From JAIWNK01 sp964453115 (GTDB lineage: Bacteria > Chloroflexota > Anaerolineae > Anaerolineales > Anaerolineaceae), in NCBI GenBank assembly GCA_964453115.1, contig CAYVRT010000013.1, positions 30,229 to 94,228 on the forward strand: a stretch of 64,000 bases of DNA, written 5' to 3'. Made by a program: the position numbers and the translations under genes. Below, piece by piece: positions 49,312 to 57,783 of the stretch (the first letter of the stretch is position 1; each line of letters opens with the position of its first letter). A model generated the notes under the pieces. It was not told the origin of the DNA. It saw only the letters and a list, made by a program, of their open reading frames with translations, and made no database searches.

Positions 49312-50675
49312 GCTGTGCCTGGCAGGGGCGGGATGCCATTGCGACGTACAATTTCGCTGAACCAGTGGGCGCTGTCTTTGAGGGTGCGTTGCTGCGTTTC
49401 AAAATCTACATAGCATAGTCCAAAGCGCATTCGGTAGCCATAGGCCCATTCAAAATTGTCGAGAAAACTCCACACCAGGTAGCCGATAACAGGCACGCCC
49501 TCTTGCATGGCGCGGTGTACTTGGAGAAGGTGTTGATGCAGGTAGCGAGTTCGGCGCTCATCACGCACCCGGCCATCGGCATCCCGTCCATCGGGCACGG
49601 GAATGCCGTTTTCTGTGATGAAGATGGGCGGTGGGGCATAGTCGCGCTGGAGGCGTAGGAGCAATTCGGATAGCCCGGCAGGATAAATTTCCCACATTTG
49701 CGAATATTCGTTGCCCACTGGTTGCACCTGTGCAGCCTGGATGAGCGGGAAGAGCGGGTCGTGCCGGATGACGGTGCGGGTGTAGTAATTGACGCCCAAA
49801 AAGTCGAGCGGGGCAGAGATGAGCTTCAGGTCATCCGGTTCAATGGCTGGGAAGAAGCCGCCCAGGGTTTCCATCAGGTCGGCAGGGTAGTGGCCGCGCA
49901 GCAAGGGGTCGAGAAAGGAGCGGTTTAGCACGCCATCGAAGATACGGGCGGCAGCCTGGTCCGGGTCGCTTGTCGAGGCGGGGTGGACTGGGCTGAGGTT
50001 GAGTGTGATGCCGATTGGTTTTCCAGCTGGCAGGGCGCTGCGCAGCACTTGTAAGGCCTTGCCATGCGAGAGCAGCAAGTGATGGACGCTTTGCAGGGCG
50101 GCGAAGGGGTCTTGAATGCCGGGGGCGTGTTCGCCGGTAAAGTGACCGGCCATGGCGGCGACCCAGGGTTCGTTGTGCGTGATCCAATAGGCCACGCGAT
50201 CACCCAGGCGGTGAGCGATCAGCGCGGCATAGTCTGCGAAGGCATCGGTTGTTTGACGGTTGGGCCAGCCGCCCTGGTCTTGTAGTGCTTGCGGCAAATC
50301 CCAGTGAAAGAGGGTTAGCACAGGCGCCAGGCCATTGGCAAGCAGATCATCCACCAGCCGGTCATAAAAATCCAGCCCGGCAGGGTTGGGTTGACCGCTG
50401 CCCTGTGGCAGAACGCGGCTCCAGGCGATGGAGAAGCGGTAGGCATTCAGGCCCATCTCCTTCATCAAGTGGAGATCGTCTTTGTAACGCAGGTAGTGTT
50501 CGGCTGCCCGGTCGCCGGTTTCGTCACGTTCAATTTTGCCCGGTGTGTGGCTAAAAGTATCCCAAATGGAAGGGCCTTTGCCATCAGCCAGTGGGCTGCC
50601 TTCAATTTGGTAAGCGGATGAAGCGGTACCCCACAGAAATTGTGATGGGAAGGGCAGAAGTTGTGTGTCGGTCAT
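49308..50675 (-). CDS. GH1 family beta-glucosidase
   Basis: A 455-residue TIM-barrel beta-glycosidase of normal length. It starts with FPSQFLWGTASSAYQIEGS and contains the acid/base glutamate in THNEPW, then NYYTRTVIRHDP, the nucleophile glutamate in FITENGIPVPD and the aglycone motif WSFLDNFEWAYGY. No signal peptide is seen, so it is cytoplasmic and would use imported beta-glucosides or beta-galactosides. The start follows GGAGGG. A TATAAT box lies at 50709-50714. No sugar transporter is adjacent. Confidence 0.95.
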   Translation of the reverse strand: MTDTQLLPFPSQFLWGTASSAYQIEGSPLADGKGPSIWDTFSHTPGKIERDETGDRAAEHYLRYKDDLHLMKEMGLNAYRFSIAWSRVLPQGSGQPNPAGLDFYDRLVDDLLANGLAPVLTLFHWDLPQALQDQGGWPNRQTTDAFADYAALIAHRLGDRVAYWITHNEPWVAAMAGHFTGEHAPGIQDPFAALQSVHHLLLSHGKALQVLRSALPAGKPIGITLNLSPVHPASTSDPDQAAARIFDGVLNRSFLDPLLRGHYPADLMETLGGFFPAIEPDDLKLISAPLDFLGVNYYTRTVIRHDPLFPLIQAAQVQPVGNEYSQMWEIYPAGLSELLLRLQRDYAPPPIFITENGIPVPDGRDADGRVRDERRTRYLHQHLLQVHRAMQEGVPVIGYLVWSFLDNFEWAYGYRMRFGLCYVDFETQQRTLKDSAHWFSEIVRRNGIPPLPGTA

Positions 50676-50708
50676 GGAAACCCTCCAATGGATAGAATGG
50701 TATTTTCG

Positions 50709-50714
50709 ATTATA
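50709..50714 (-). promoter_or_regulatory. -10 box TATAAT of the GH1 gene
   Basis: On the minus strand GCTATAAT, 33 bases before the GH1 ATG. No -35 box is obvious. Confidence 0.45.
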
Positions 50715-50771
50715 GCGACACACTTGCAAAGGTCAATGGATTGTAAACTGTTTGAAAAGTGCTGCAAAGGG

Positions 50772-50777
50772 TATAAT
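50772..50777 (+). promoter_or_regulatory. -10 box TATAAT of the methyltransferase gene at 50800
   Basis: Perfect TATAAT 22 bases before the ATG; AAGGAG at 50788-50793 is the ribosome-binding site. Confidence 0.45.
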
Positions 50778-50799
50778 TAGCCCGTTCAAGGAGTGTGCA

Positions 50800-51585
50800 A
50801 TGAGTCTGGGTTGGATGAGTATGGAATCGGTCTCGTTCTACAGCCTGTTGCTGTTGGAGCGTGTGCAATTGGGCTGGCTGCCGGCGTTTGGTTTGCCCGA
50901 AAAGGAATTGGCATGGGCGCTTGCGGCGCATCCGGCGGTAGATTGGTATTTGCGTCACAAATGCCCGGAGCTTTGCTCCTGGCTGGATGGGCTGCCGCGT
51001 CCGGTTGGTGGTGGGGATGCGCAGGCCTTGCGGGCAGCGGAACTGGCTGTGTTGTCCCGGCTGGAAGATTTACTCGTCTATGTTCTGGCGCCGGAAATTT
51101 ATGATCGGCAACCATTCCTGAACTGGGATTCGATAGAATTAACCAGCATGGCAGATTTTACCGGACGGGTGGTGATGGATGTGGGCGCTGGGACGGGGCG
51201 CTTGACTTTTGCAGTGGCGGAGCGTGCGCAGGTGGTGTATGCGGTGGAACCGGTTGAGCGCTTGCGGCTCTATATTCGCCAAAAGGCGGCGGAGCGCGGC
51301 TTGCGCAATATCTACAGCCTGGATGGGCTGATTACTGCCCTGCCTTTTGCAGATGGCATGGCAGAGATTGTCATGGCGGGGCATGTCTTTGGGGATGAGA
51401 TGGAGGCTGAGCTGGCTGAGTTACGCCGCGTTACCCGTCCAGGGGGGATGATTCTGCTTTGCCCGGGTAGTTCGTTAACGGAAGTTGCCCCCCATCGCTT
51501 TTTGGTTGAGCATGGCTTTTCCTGGGCGGAATTTGACGAACCGGGTGATGGCACGAAGCGCAAATACTGGCTGCGGGTGGAGTGA
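50800..51585 (+). CDS. SAM-dependent methyltransferase with N-terminal helical domain
   Basis: A 261-residue protein. The N-terminal 110 residues are mostly helical and not recognised. Residues 125-240 are a class I methyltransferase with VVMDVGAGTGRLTFAVAERA (motif I), VYAVEPVERLRLY, LPFADGMAEIVMAGHVFGD and RVTRPGGMILLCPG. ATG 50800 follows AAGGAG; the upstream frame to 50752 lies in the promoter. The stop is 8 bases from the convergent GNAT gene. The substrate is unknown. Confidence 0.85.
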   Translation: MSLGWMSMESVSFYSLLLLERVQLGWLPAFGLPEKELAWALAAHPAVDWYLRHKCPELCSWLDGLPRPVGGGDAQALRAAELAVLSRLEDLLVYVLAPEIYDRQPFLNWDSIELTSMADFTGRVVMDVGAGTGRLTFAVAERAQVVYAVEPVERLRLYIRQKAAERGLRNIYSLDGLITALPFADGMAEIVMAGHVFGDEMEAELAELRRVTRPGGMILLCPGSSLTEVAPHRFLVEHGFSWAEFDEPGDGTKRKYWLRVE

Positions 51586-51593
51586 AGGAGGCA

Positions 51594-52142
51594 TCAGGAG
51601 CGAGGGCTGACGGCGGCCAACAGGTTGGGTAGTTCCCAACCCAGGACGCAAACTGGCATCTCTGCGCCGCCGGGGTTGTGGGTGGTTTGCCAGAGGATCT
51701 TTCCGCCGAGTGCCTGGTAATATTGGGTGGAGGCGCTTTGGGTGTAGCTCCAAATGATGACGCGTTTGCAGCCGGTGGCGGCGATTCGCTCCAGCAAGTT
51801 GTGGAGCAGTGCTTTGCCAATGCCGCGCCGCTGATGTTGCGGGTGAACAAAGAGCTTGTAAATTTCACTGTCGTAGCCGCCGGGTTCTTCCTGTCCGTTG
51901 GGGTCATCCTCAACCCGCCCGCCCATGCCAAACCCGAGCAGTTGACCCTGCTCCTCGGCGACGCTGCCCAGTGGCGGATAGGGCCAGGTATACCAGGAAC
52001 GGTAATCGGCGCAGATTTCTTCCCAGGAGGTTTCGTTTAGCAGCGCGGGTGGGTAAAACGCAGCATAGGCCTGTTGCGCAGCTGCCAGGTAGAGCCGGGC
52101 GGCGGCTGGCAAATCGGTTGGGGTGAGGGGACGGATTTTCAT
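51594..52142 (-). CDS. GNAT family N-acetyltransferase
   Basis: A 182-residue acetyltransferase with the CoA-binding motif A LFVHPQHQRRGIGKALLHNLLE and the beta-4 region SEIYKLFV. The N-terminus (MKIRPLTPTDLPAAARLYLAA) is typical. Motif B continues with VIIWSYTQSASTQYYQALG. The acceptor could be a small amine or a protein N-terminus. It overlaps the MATE gene stop by 4 bases, so it is coupled to an exporter gene and may modify a related compound. Confidence 0.92.
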   Translation of the reverse strand: MKIRPLTPTDLPAAARLYLAAAQQAYAAFYPPALLNETSWEEICADYRSWYTWPYPPLGSVAEEQGQLLGFGMGGRVEDDPNGQEEPGGYDSEIYKLFVHPQHQRRGIGKALLHNLLERIAATGCKRVIIWSYTQSASTQYYQALGGKILWQTTHNPGGAEMPVCVLGWELPNLLAAVSPRS

Positions 52143-53494
52143 GCTGGAACGCTTTGTGAGATGTTATGTACCCAGCGACCAGAGCGAAAGCGCCACAGGC
52201 TGATGAAGAATTTAACCAGTTCCTCGCTCATAATCACCAGGTAGACCCAATGCACAGGGAGATGAAAGACGAAAGCTGCCAGTAAGGCACTCGGCACCCC
52301 CACCACCCACATTGTCCCACCATCCAGGAACATGCTGAAGACCGTATCGCCGCCAGAGCGCAGGATGCCAACGATGGCGGTCATATTGCTGACGCGAATC
52401 CACAGTGCGCCGGCCATTACCAGCAGGATGTTGCGGGTATATTCCAAGACCTGCGGTGAAACTTTGTAGAGGGAAAGGATGCTGCCGGAAAGCAGGTAGA
52501 TGCATACCCCCATTAGCATGGCACCAATCACCACCAGGGTGAGCGAGCGCCGGCCATAGTGATAGGCGGTTTCATTTTCCTGGGCGCCAATTTTGTTGCC
52601 AACCAGAATGCCGGTTGCATCGGAGATGCCGATGAAGATGACGAAGGCCAGGCTTTCGATGGTGGATGCAATTTGAATCGCAGCGGCCGATTCGGTGCTG
52701 ATGTGGGCATAGATGGCGTTATAGGTGCTGATGCCGAGCGACCAGAGCATTTCATTGATGACGACGGGCAATGCAATCTTCAGGAAGGTGGTGACAAAAT
52801 TGCGCTGAAAGGTGAAGAGCGTGCGCAGTGCTGCGGCAGTGGGGGCGCGGCTGAGGTAGGTGTAGCCAATCAGGAGCAGGCATTCGAGGGAGCGAGCGAT
52901 GACGGTTGCCAGCGCTGCGCCGCGAATGCCCATTTCGGGCATGCCCAGATAGCCAAAGATGAGCAAATAATTGAGCAGGGTTTTGAGGCTGAGGGCAATG
53001 GCGCTGACGAACATGGGCGGGCGGGTGTTGCCGGTGCTGCGCAGTGTGGCAGCATAAATGAACGAGATGGCTGTCAGCGGGTAGCTCCAACCGGCAATGC
53101 GCAAATATCCGCTGCCGGTTTGGATGACGGCTGGATCGTTGGTGTAAATGTTGAGCGCAACGTGCGGCAGAACCAGGGCCATGAAACTGAAGAATAGACT
53201 GCCGCCAACCCCCATCACCAGGCCGATGCCCATCACGCGGTGAATGCTTGGCACATCCCCTTTGCCCCATAATTGTGCGGTGAAGACACCCGCCCCGCTG
53301 CTAATGCCAAACAGCAGAAAGACAAGCAAGAAAAAGACCTGGTTGGAAAGCCCAACCGCCGCGACGGAGATTTCGCCGAGTTGTCCAATCATCAGCACGT
53401 CGAGCAGGTTAAGCGAGGAAGAGACGAAACTCTGGATCATGATGGGCACAGCGAGTGCCAGCAGACGGGTGTAGAAGGTGCGGTCAAGTTTCAT
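52139..53494 (-). CDS. MATE family efflux transporter
   Basis: A 451-residue 12-helix exporter with two homologous halves. It starts MKLDRTFYTRLLALAVPIMIQSFV and includes LLNLLDVLMIG-like and GAGVFTAQLWGKGD segments. The second half opens ALPVVINEMLWSLGISTYNAIYAH. It exports drugs or cationic metabolites by Na+ or H+ antiport. TATAAT on the minus strand is only 8 bases before the ATG and no ribosome-binding site exists, so the message would be leaderless. It is divergent from secA. Confidence 0.93.
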   Translation of the reverse strand: MKLDRTFYTRLLALAVPIMIQSFVSSSLNLLDVLMIGQLGEISVAAVGLSNQVFFLLVFLLFGISSGAGVFTAQLWGKGDVPSIHRVMGIGLVMGVGGSLFFSFMALVLPHVALNIYTNDPAVIQTGSGYLRIAGWSYPLTAISFIYAATLRSTGNTRPPMFVSAIALSLKTLLNYLLIFGYLGMPEMGIRGAALATVIARSLECLLLIGYTYLSRAPTAAALRTLFTFQRNFVTTFLKIALPVVINEMLWSLGISTYNAIYAHISTESAAAIQIASTIESLAFVIFIGISDATGILVGNKIGAQENETAYHYGRRSLTLVVIGAMLMGVCIYLLSGSILSLYKVSPQVLEYTRNILLVMAGALWIRVSNMTAIVGILRSGGDTVFSMFLDGGTMWVVGVPSALLAAFVFHLPVHWVYLVIMSEELVKFFISLWRFRSGRWVHNISQSVPA

Positions 53495-53502
53495 AGCGTT
53501 GT

Positions 53503-53508
53503 ATTATA
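53503..53508 (-). promoter_or_regulatory. -10 box TATAAT placing MATE start at +1 (leaderless)
   Basis: Perfect TATAAT on the minus strand ends 8 bases before the MATE ATG at 53494, with no ribosome-binding site between them. Confidence 0.5.
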
Positions 53509-53544
53509 ACTTGCTTTGGGAGGGCTGCTACAGCCTTTTGCTTA

Positions 53545-53553
53545 TGCTATAAT
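53545..53553 (+). promoter_or_regulatory. Extended -10 promoter of secA
   Basis: TGCTATAAT (TG-N-TATAAT), 24 bases before the secA ATG, with AAAGGTG at 53564-53570 as ribosome-binding site. The -35 region is poor. Confidence 0.55.
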
Positions 53554-53577
53554 CGGGCTTCAGAAAGGTGATTAAGA

Positions 53578-56500
53578 ATGCTGCAAAAGATTGCTCGCTT
53601 TTTTGGCGCGGACGCCAATGAACGTGCCTTGAAACAATTCATTGGATTGCTCGATAAAATCAACCGCCTGGAAGCAACTTATGAGGCGTTGAGTGATGAG
53701 GAACTGCGGCAGCTGACGGATACGTTTCGGCAGCGGGTGCAGCAGGCTTGTGCTGGATTGGAGGATGCAAAAGAGCGCCGTCTTGCCGAACGCGCTGCAC
53801 TGGATGAACTGCTGCCAGAGGCTTTTGCGGCAGTGCGCGAGGCCAGCAAGCGCACCCTGGGCATGCGGCATTATGATGTGCAGATGATTGGTGGCATGGC
53901 GCTGCATTCGGGCAAGATTGCCGAGATGCGCACGGGGGAGGGCAAGACCCTGGTTGCAACCCTGCCGCTTTATCTGAATGCCCTGACCGGGCGCGGGGCG
54001 CATTTGGTGACGGTCAACGATTACCTGGCGCGGCGCGATGCGCGCTGGATGTCGCCAATTTATCATGCCCTGGGCATGCGGGTGGGGGTGTTGCAAATGG
54101 CGGCGCGCACCGAAAACGGCAAGAAGGGTTTTCTGGTTGACCCAACCCGTGTTTCGAGCTTTGAGGATCAGCACAATTTGCGCCTGGTGGACCGAGCCGA
54201 GGCTTACGCGGCCGATATTACCTATGGCACCAATAGCGAATATGGCTTTGATTATCTGCGTGATAATCTGGTGATGCATCTGGAAGAGCGGGTGCAGCGC
54301 GGGCATGCTTACGCAATTGTGGATGAGGTGGATAATATCCTGATTGATGAGGCGCGCACGCCGTTGATCATTTCGGGACCGGCAGCGGATGAGGCTGAGT
54401 GGTATGTTAAGATGGCGCAGATTGTCCGTCAGCTGCATCCAGAGGATTACGAGGTGAGCGAGAAGGATCATCAGGTGACGCTGACCGAGGTCGGACAATC
54501 ACGCGTGGAAGAACTGCTGGGTGTGGAGTTGGGCGATCCGGAACGTCCAGAGGACATTGCGCCCGAACAGGCGCGCATTTTGGGTTATTTGGAGAAGGCC
54601 TTGCAGGCGCAACACCTGTATCGCAAGAACAAGGAATACATTGTTCAGGCAGGACGGGTGGTGATTGTGGATGAGTTTACTGGTCGGCTGATGCCGGGCC
54701 GTCGCTGGTCCGAAGGGCTGCATCAGGCGGTAGAGGCCAAAGAAGGGGTGCGGGTTGAGCCGGAAAATGTGACCTACGCCACCATTACGCTGCAAAATTA
54801 TTTCCGCATGTATGACAAGCTGGCAGGCATGACCGGCACCGCTGCGACCGAGGCGGAGGAATTTGGCAAGATTTACAATTTGGATGTGCTGCCGATCCCG
54901 ACCAATTTGGAGTTTCGGGTCAGCCGCACAGGGGCCGATTTGCTGGCGGTTGAGATGCGCGATGAGCAGGGCTACAAGGTGACTTATTACACGCGCCGCG
55001 ATGATGCGCAGAAGACGCCCTTGTTTTGGAAGCGCAAGGATTATCCTGACCTGGTGTACCGCACAGAAGAGGCCAAGCAGCGCGCCATTACGACCGAGGT
55101 GGTGCGACTGAATGCGATGGGCCGTCCACAACTGGTTGGCACAACTTCGGTGGAGCATTCTGAGCGGCTGTCGAGCCGGATGAGCGCTGAACTGGTGCGA
55201 CGGTTGATGCAGACTTTGCTCATTCGGCAGGCCTGGCTGAAGAAGAATAACCGCACCCTGACGGAGGTTGCCATCCCGGAATTGGCGCTGCTCAATCAGC
55301 CTTTGGAGAAGCTGAACGTGGCCGATTTGCGCCCCCTGGCAAAGCAGGCCGACCTGGCTTCGCTTAACCCGGAGGAAGAAACCAATGTGCAGACGCTGCT
55401 CGAAGTTTTGCAGCTGGAGGCGCTCTATCGTCCCCGGCTGATGAAGATTTTGCAGGCCGGGGTGCAGCATCAGGTGCTGAATGCTCGCAAGCATGATGAA
55501 GAAGCGCTCATCATCTTGCGCGCTGGCGCCTATGGGGCTGTGACGATTGCGACCAATATGGCTGGGCGTGGGGTAGATATTAAGCTGGGCGGTGCGTTGT
55601 CGGATGATGTGCATCGCGATGTTAATCGGGTGTTGAAGCGCAACGGCATTGAGCCATATGGCATGACGGATGAGGAACGGTATCAGGCTTTGCAGCGCGT
55701 ATCGGCGGAGAATTATGGCATTTATGCCGAGGCGGTGACGGCCTTCTTGCAACACATTCAGGAGATGCGGCAGGTGCGCACGCTGGGTGGGTTGCATGTG
55801 ATTGGCTCGGAGCGGCATGAAGCGCGCCGGATTGATAATCAGCTGCGCGGGCGTGCGGCCCGTCAGGGTGACCCTGGCTCTTCGCGCTTTTACCTCTCGC
55901 TGGAAGATGACCTGATGCGCTTGTTTGGTGGCGGGCAGGTGGAAGGGCTGATGAAGCGCCTGAACATTGATGAAAGTATGCCGATTGAGAGCGGGATTGT
56001 GGGCCGGGTGGTGGAGCAATCACAGCATTCGGTCGAAGGGCGCAATTTTGATATCCGAAAACACACGCTGGAGTATGATGATGTGTTGAACATGCAGCGC
56101 AAGCGTATTTTTGCGCAGCGTGACCGTGTCTTTTCTAAGGAAGATTTGTTTGATGATGTGGATGAGATGCTCCATGCCGAGCTGCAAACGCGCGTTGTGC
56201 AGCAGGCGAAGGCAGAAGAAGGCCCCTGGCGCTTGCTTTCTTATCTGGAAGAGGTGCAACCGCCGATTCAGACACAAGGTTTGTTTTATCCTTCCTATTT
56301 GCAGCGCTTGTTGATGAATGATTTGCGCACAGCCTTGCCTCAAGGTGCCGACCCGGCGGATTTGCGACAGGCCTTTTTGACCCTGGTCGAGAATGCCTTC
56401 CATGCTGAGCGCGATCATGTGCTGCGGGTGGTTCAGGAACTGCTTAACCGGGCTGAAGAAACTTTTGATGCACAACTTGCCGAACGGATGGATGCGCTCG

Positions 56501-57642
56501 ATACCTTTGCTGAAGGGTTGAAAGACCGTCAGGAAGAGCAAGTGCGCCCGCAGGCGCTGCTGGAAGAACTGTCTGGGCTGGTGCGCACGCCGCTGCGCCT
56601 TGCGCCGGAGCAGCTGCGCCTTTTGCCGGAAGGTGGCAAACCGGCGCTGGAGGCTGTGCGGCAGCAGGTGCGGGCTGCATTGCTGGGGCTGGCGTTGACG
56701 CGCCTTTCCGGCACATTGCAGCGCCGCATCAGCGATTTGGACCTGCGCCCGACGCAGCTACAGAACCTGGATTGGGCCGATGTGGCCGATACGGTGATGC
56801 GCGTGGTGGAAGGTTTTTATGATAACCGGGCGGCACAACTGCTTGGCAGCACAGGGCAGATTGCCCGCGACCTCGACCCGCTCTTTGAGCGCCTGGGCCC
56901 GGCGGTGATGGATGAACGAAACTGGATGGCGCTGTTGGGGGTTGCGGCACAGGGGACGCAGATGGCCTTTGATCAGCGCACGCATCGCCGCACCTGGCGC
57001 CGGGTGTCGCGCCTGAGCTATGTCTACCTGGCAGCGCAGCTGCTTGAGCGCACCGATGAGAAGGCGCTGAGTGCGGAGGTGATTTCGCATGTGGAACGAG
57101 CGGTTGAGGCGCAGCGCCTGGTATGGGGGCTGTTTGAGTGGGGCCGCCTGACGCAAAATGAGGCCACACTTGGGCAGTTGGAAGATGGATTGCGCCGTAC
57201 CCTGGCGGATAGCTGGGGTGACGAGCTTTTGCAGCAGCGTCTGGGCGAACGCCTCGCGGCGCTGCCAGGAGAGGCGCGCGGTGATGTGGCGCGGGTTTTG
57301 GGGCGGCGGCTACAGAATGAGGCCTATCGTGAATTGTTGCTGCGCGTCATTTCGCAGGCCTGGATTGATTATCTGACGCAGATGGAAGCATTGCGGGTGC
57401 AAATTGGCATGGAATCGTATGCGCAGCGCGACCCGTTGGTGGCATATAAGAGCCGTGCCTCGGAACTGTTCAACGATTTGTTGAACGAGATTCGCAGCGG
57501 CGTGGTGACTGCGCTGTTTACGTACCGCCCCACTCGAGCGGCGGCGGCAAGCATTGAAGGTGAGGAGGCTGTGCCGGCAGCCGTTGCGATGGATGCTGTG
57601 CAATCTTCTGAACGGAATGCCAAAAAGCGCAAACGACATTGA
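53578..57642 (+). CDS. secA: Preprotein translocase ATPase SecA, expanded form
   Basis: A 1354-residue SecA; most bacterial SecAs have about 800-950. Core parts are present: Walker A MRTGEGKTLVA (117-127), GTNSEYGFDYLRDN, VDEVDNILIDEARTPLI, GMTGTAATEAEEFGKIY, TTSVEHSERLSSRM, ATNMAGRGVDIKLGG and RIDNQLRGRAARQGDPGSS. Extra material is inserted at about 190-205, 440-475 and 540-627. A much longer helical wing/scaffold region (about 860-1255) precedes the final WIDYLTQMEALRVQIGMESY block. The C-terminal zinc motif (CxCxSG) is missing, and the tail is basic (AKKRKRH). No frameshift is seen, so the insertions look native. Confidence 0.93.
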   Translation: MLQKIARFFGADANERALKQFIGLLDKINRLEATYEALSDEELRQLTDTFRQRVQQACAGLEDAKERRLAERAALDELLPEAFAAVREASKRTLGMRHYDVQMIGGMALHSGKIAEMRTGEGKTLVATLPLYLNALTGRGAHLVTVNDYLARRDARWMSPIYHALGMRVGVLQMAARTENGKKGFLVDPTRVSSFEDQHNLRLVDRAEAYAADITYGTNSEYGFDYLRDNLVMHLEERVQRGHAYAIVDEVDNILIDEARTPLIISGPAADEAEWYVKMAQIVRQLHPEDYEVSEKDHQVTLTEVGQSRVEELLGVELGDPERPEDIAPEQARILGYLEKALQAQHLYRKNKEYIVQAGRVVIVDEFTGRLMPGRRWSEGLHQAVEAKEGVRVEPENVTYATITLQNYFRMYDKLAGMTGTAATEAEEFGKIYNLDVLPIPTNLEFRVSRTGADLLAVEMRDEQGYKVTYYTRRDDAQKTPLFWKRKDYPDLVYRTEEAKQRAITTEVVRLNAMGRPQLVGTTSVEHSERLSSRMSAELVRRLMQTLLIRQAWLKKNNRTLTEVAIPELALLNQPLEKLNVADLRPLAKQADLASLNPEEETNVQTLLEVLQLEALYRPRLMKILQAGVQHQVLNARKHDEEALIILRAGAYGAVTIATNMAGRGVDIKLGGALSDDVHRDVNRVLKRNGIEPYGMTDEERYQALQRVSAENYGIYAEAVTAFLQHIQEMRQVRTLGGLHVIGSERHEARRIDNQLRGRAARQGDPGSSRFYLSLEDDLMRLFGGGQVEGLMKRLNIDESMPIESGIVGRVVEQSQHSVEGRNFDIRKHTLEYDDVLNMQRKRIFAQRDRVFSKEDLFDDVDEMLHAELQTRVVQQAKAEEGPWRLLSYLEEVQPPIQTQGLFYPSYLQRLLMNDLRTALPQGADPADLRQAFLTLVENAFHAERDHVLRVVQELLNRAEETFDAQLAERMDALDTFAEGLKDRQEEQVRPQALLEELSGLVRTPLRLAPEQLRLLPEGGKPALEAVRQQVRAALLGLALTRLSGTLQRRISDLDLRPTQLQNLDWADVADTVMRVVEGFYDNRAAQLLGSTGQIARDLDPLFERLGPAVMDERNWMALLGVAAQGTQMAFDQRTHRRTWRRVSRLSYVYLAAQLLERTDEKALSAEVISHVERAVEAQRLVWGLFEWGRLTQNEATLGQLEDGLRRTLADSWGDELLQQRLGERLAALPGEARGDVARVLGRRLQNEAYRELLLRVISQAWIDYLTQMEALRVQIGMESYAQRDPLVAYKSRASELFNDLLNEIRSGVVTALFTYRPTRAAAASIEGEEAVPAAVAMDAVQSSERNAKKRKRH

Positions 57643-57716
57643 TAAATCTGCATAAAAAGTTGTAATTTTTGGTGTATAATCAAACCGCTCAACCCGCAGA
57701 CGGGCCTTCTTGGGGC

Positions 57717-57745
57717 TTGTCAATAAAGCATTTCGCCTTTATAAT
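57717..57745 (+). promoter_or_regulatory. Promoter of the S1-domain gene
   Basis: TTGTCA (57717-57722), a 17-base spacer and TATAAT (57740-57745), then GGAG upstream of the ATG at 57784. A second TATAAT at 57675-57680 has no -35 partner. Confidence 0.65.
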
Positions 57746-57783
57746 GGGTTTCATCTTAAATCCTTTTTGGAGTAACTGATCGT

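Noticed and set aside
54499..56019. 506-codon minus-strand frame
   Set aside because: It is antisense to secA, rich in His/Gln/Arg, and has no recognisable domain; the sense strand carries clear SecA motifs.
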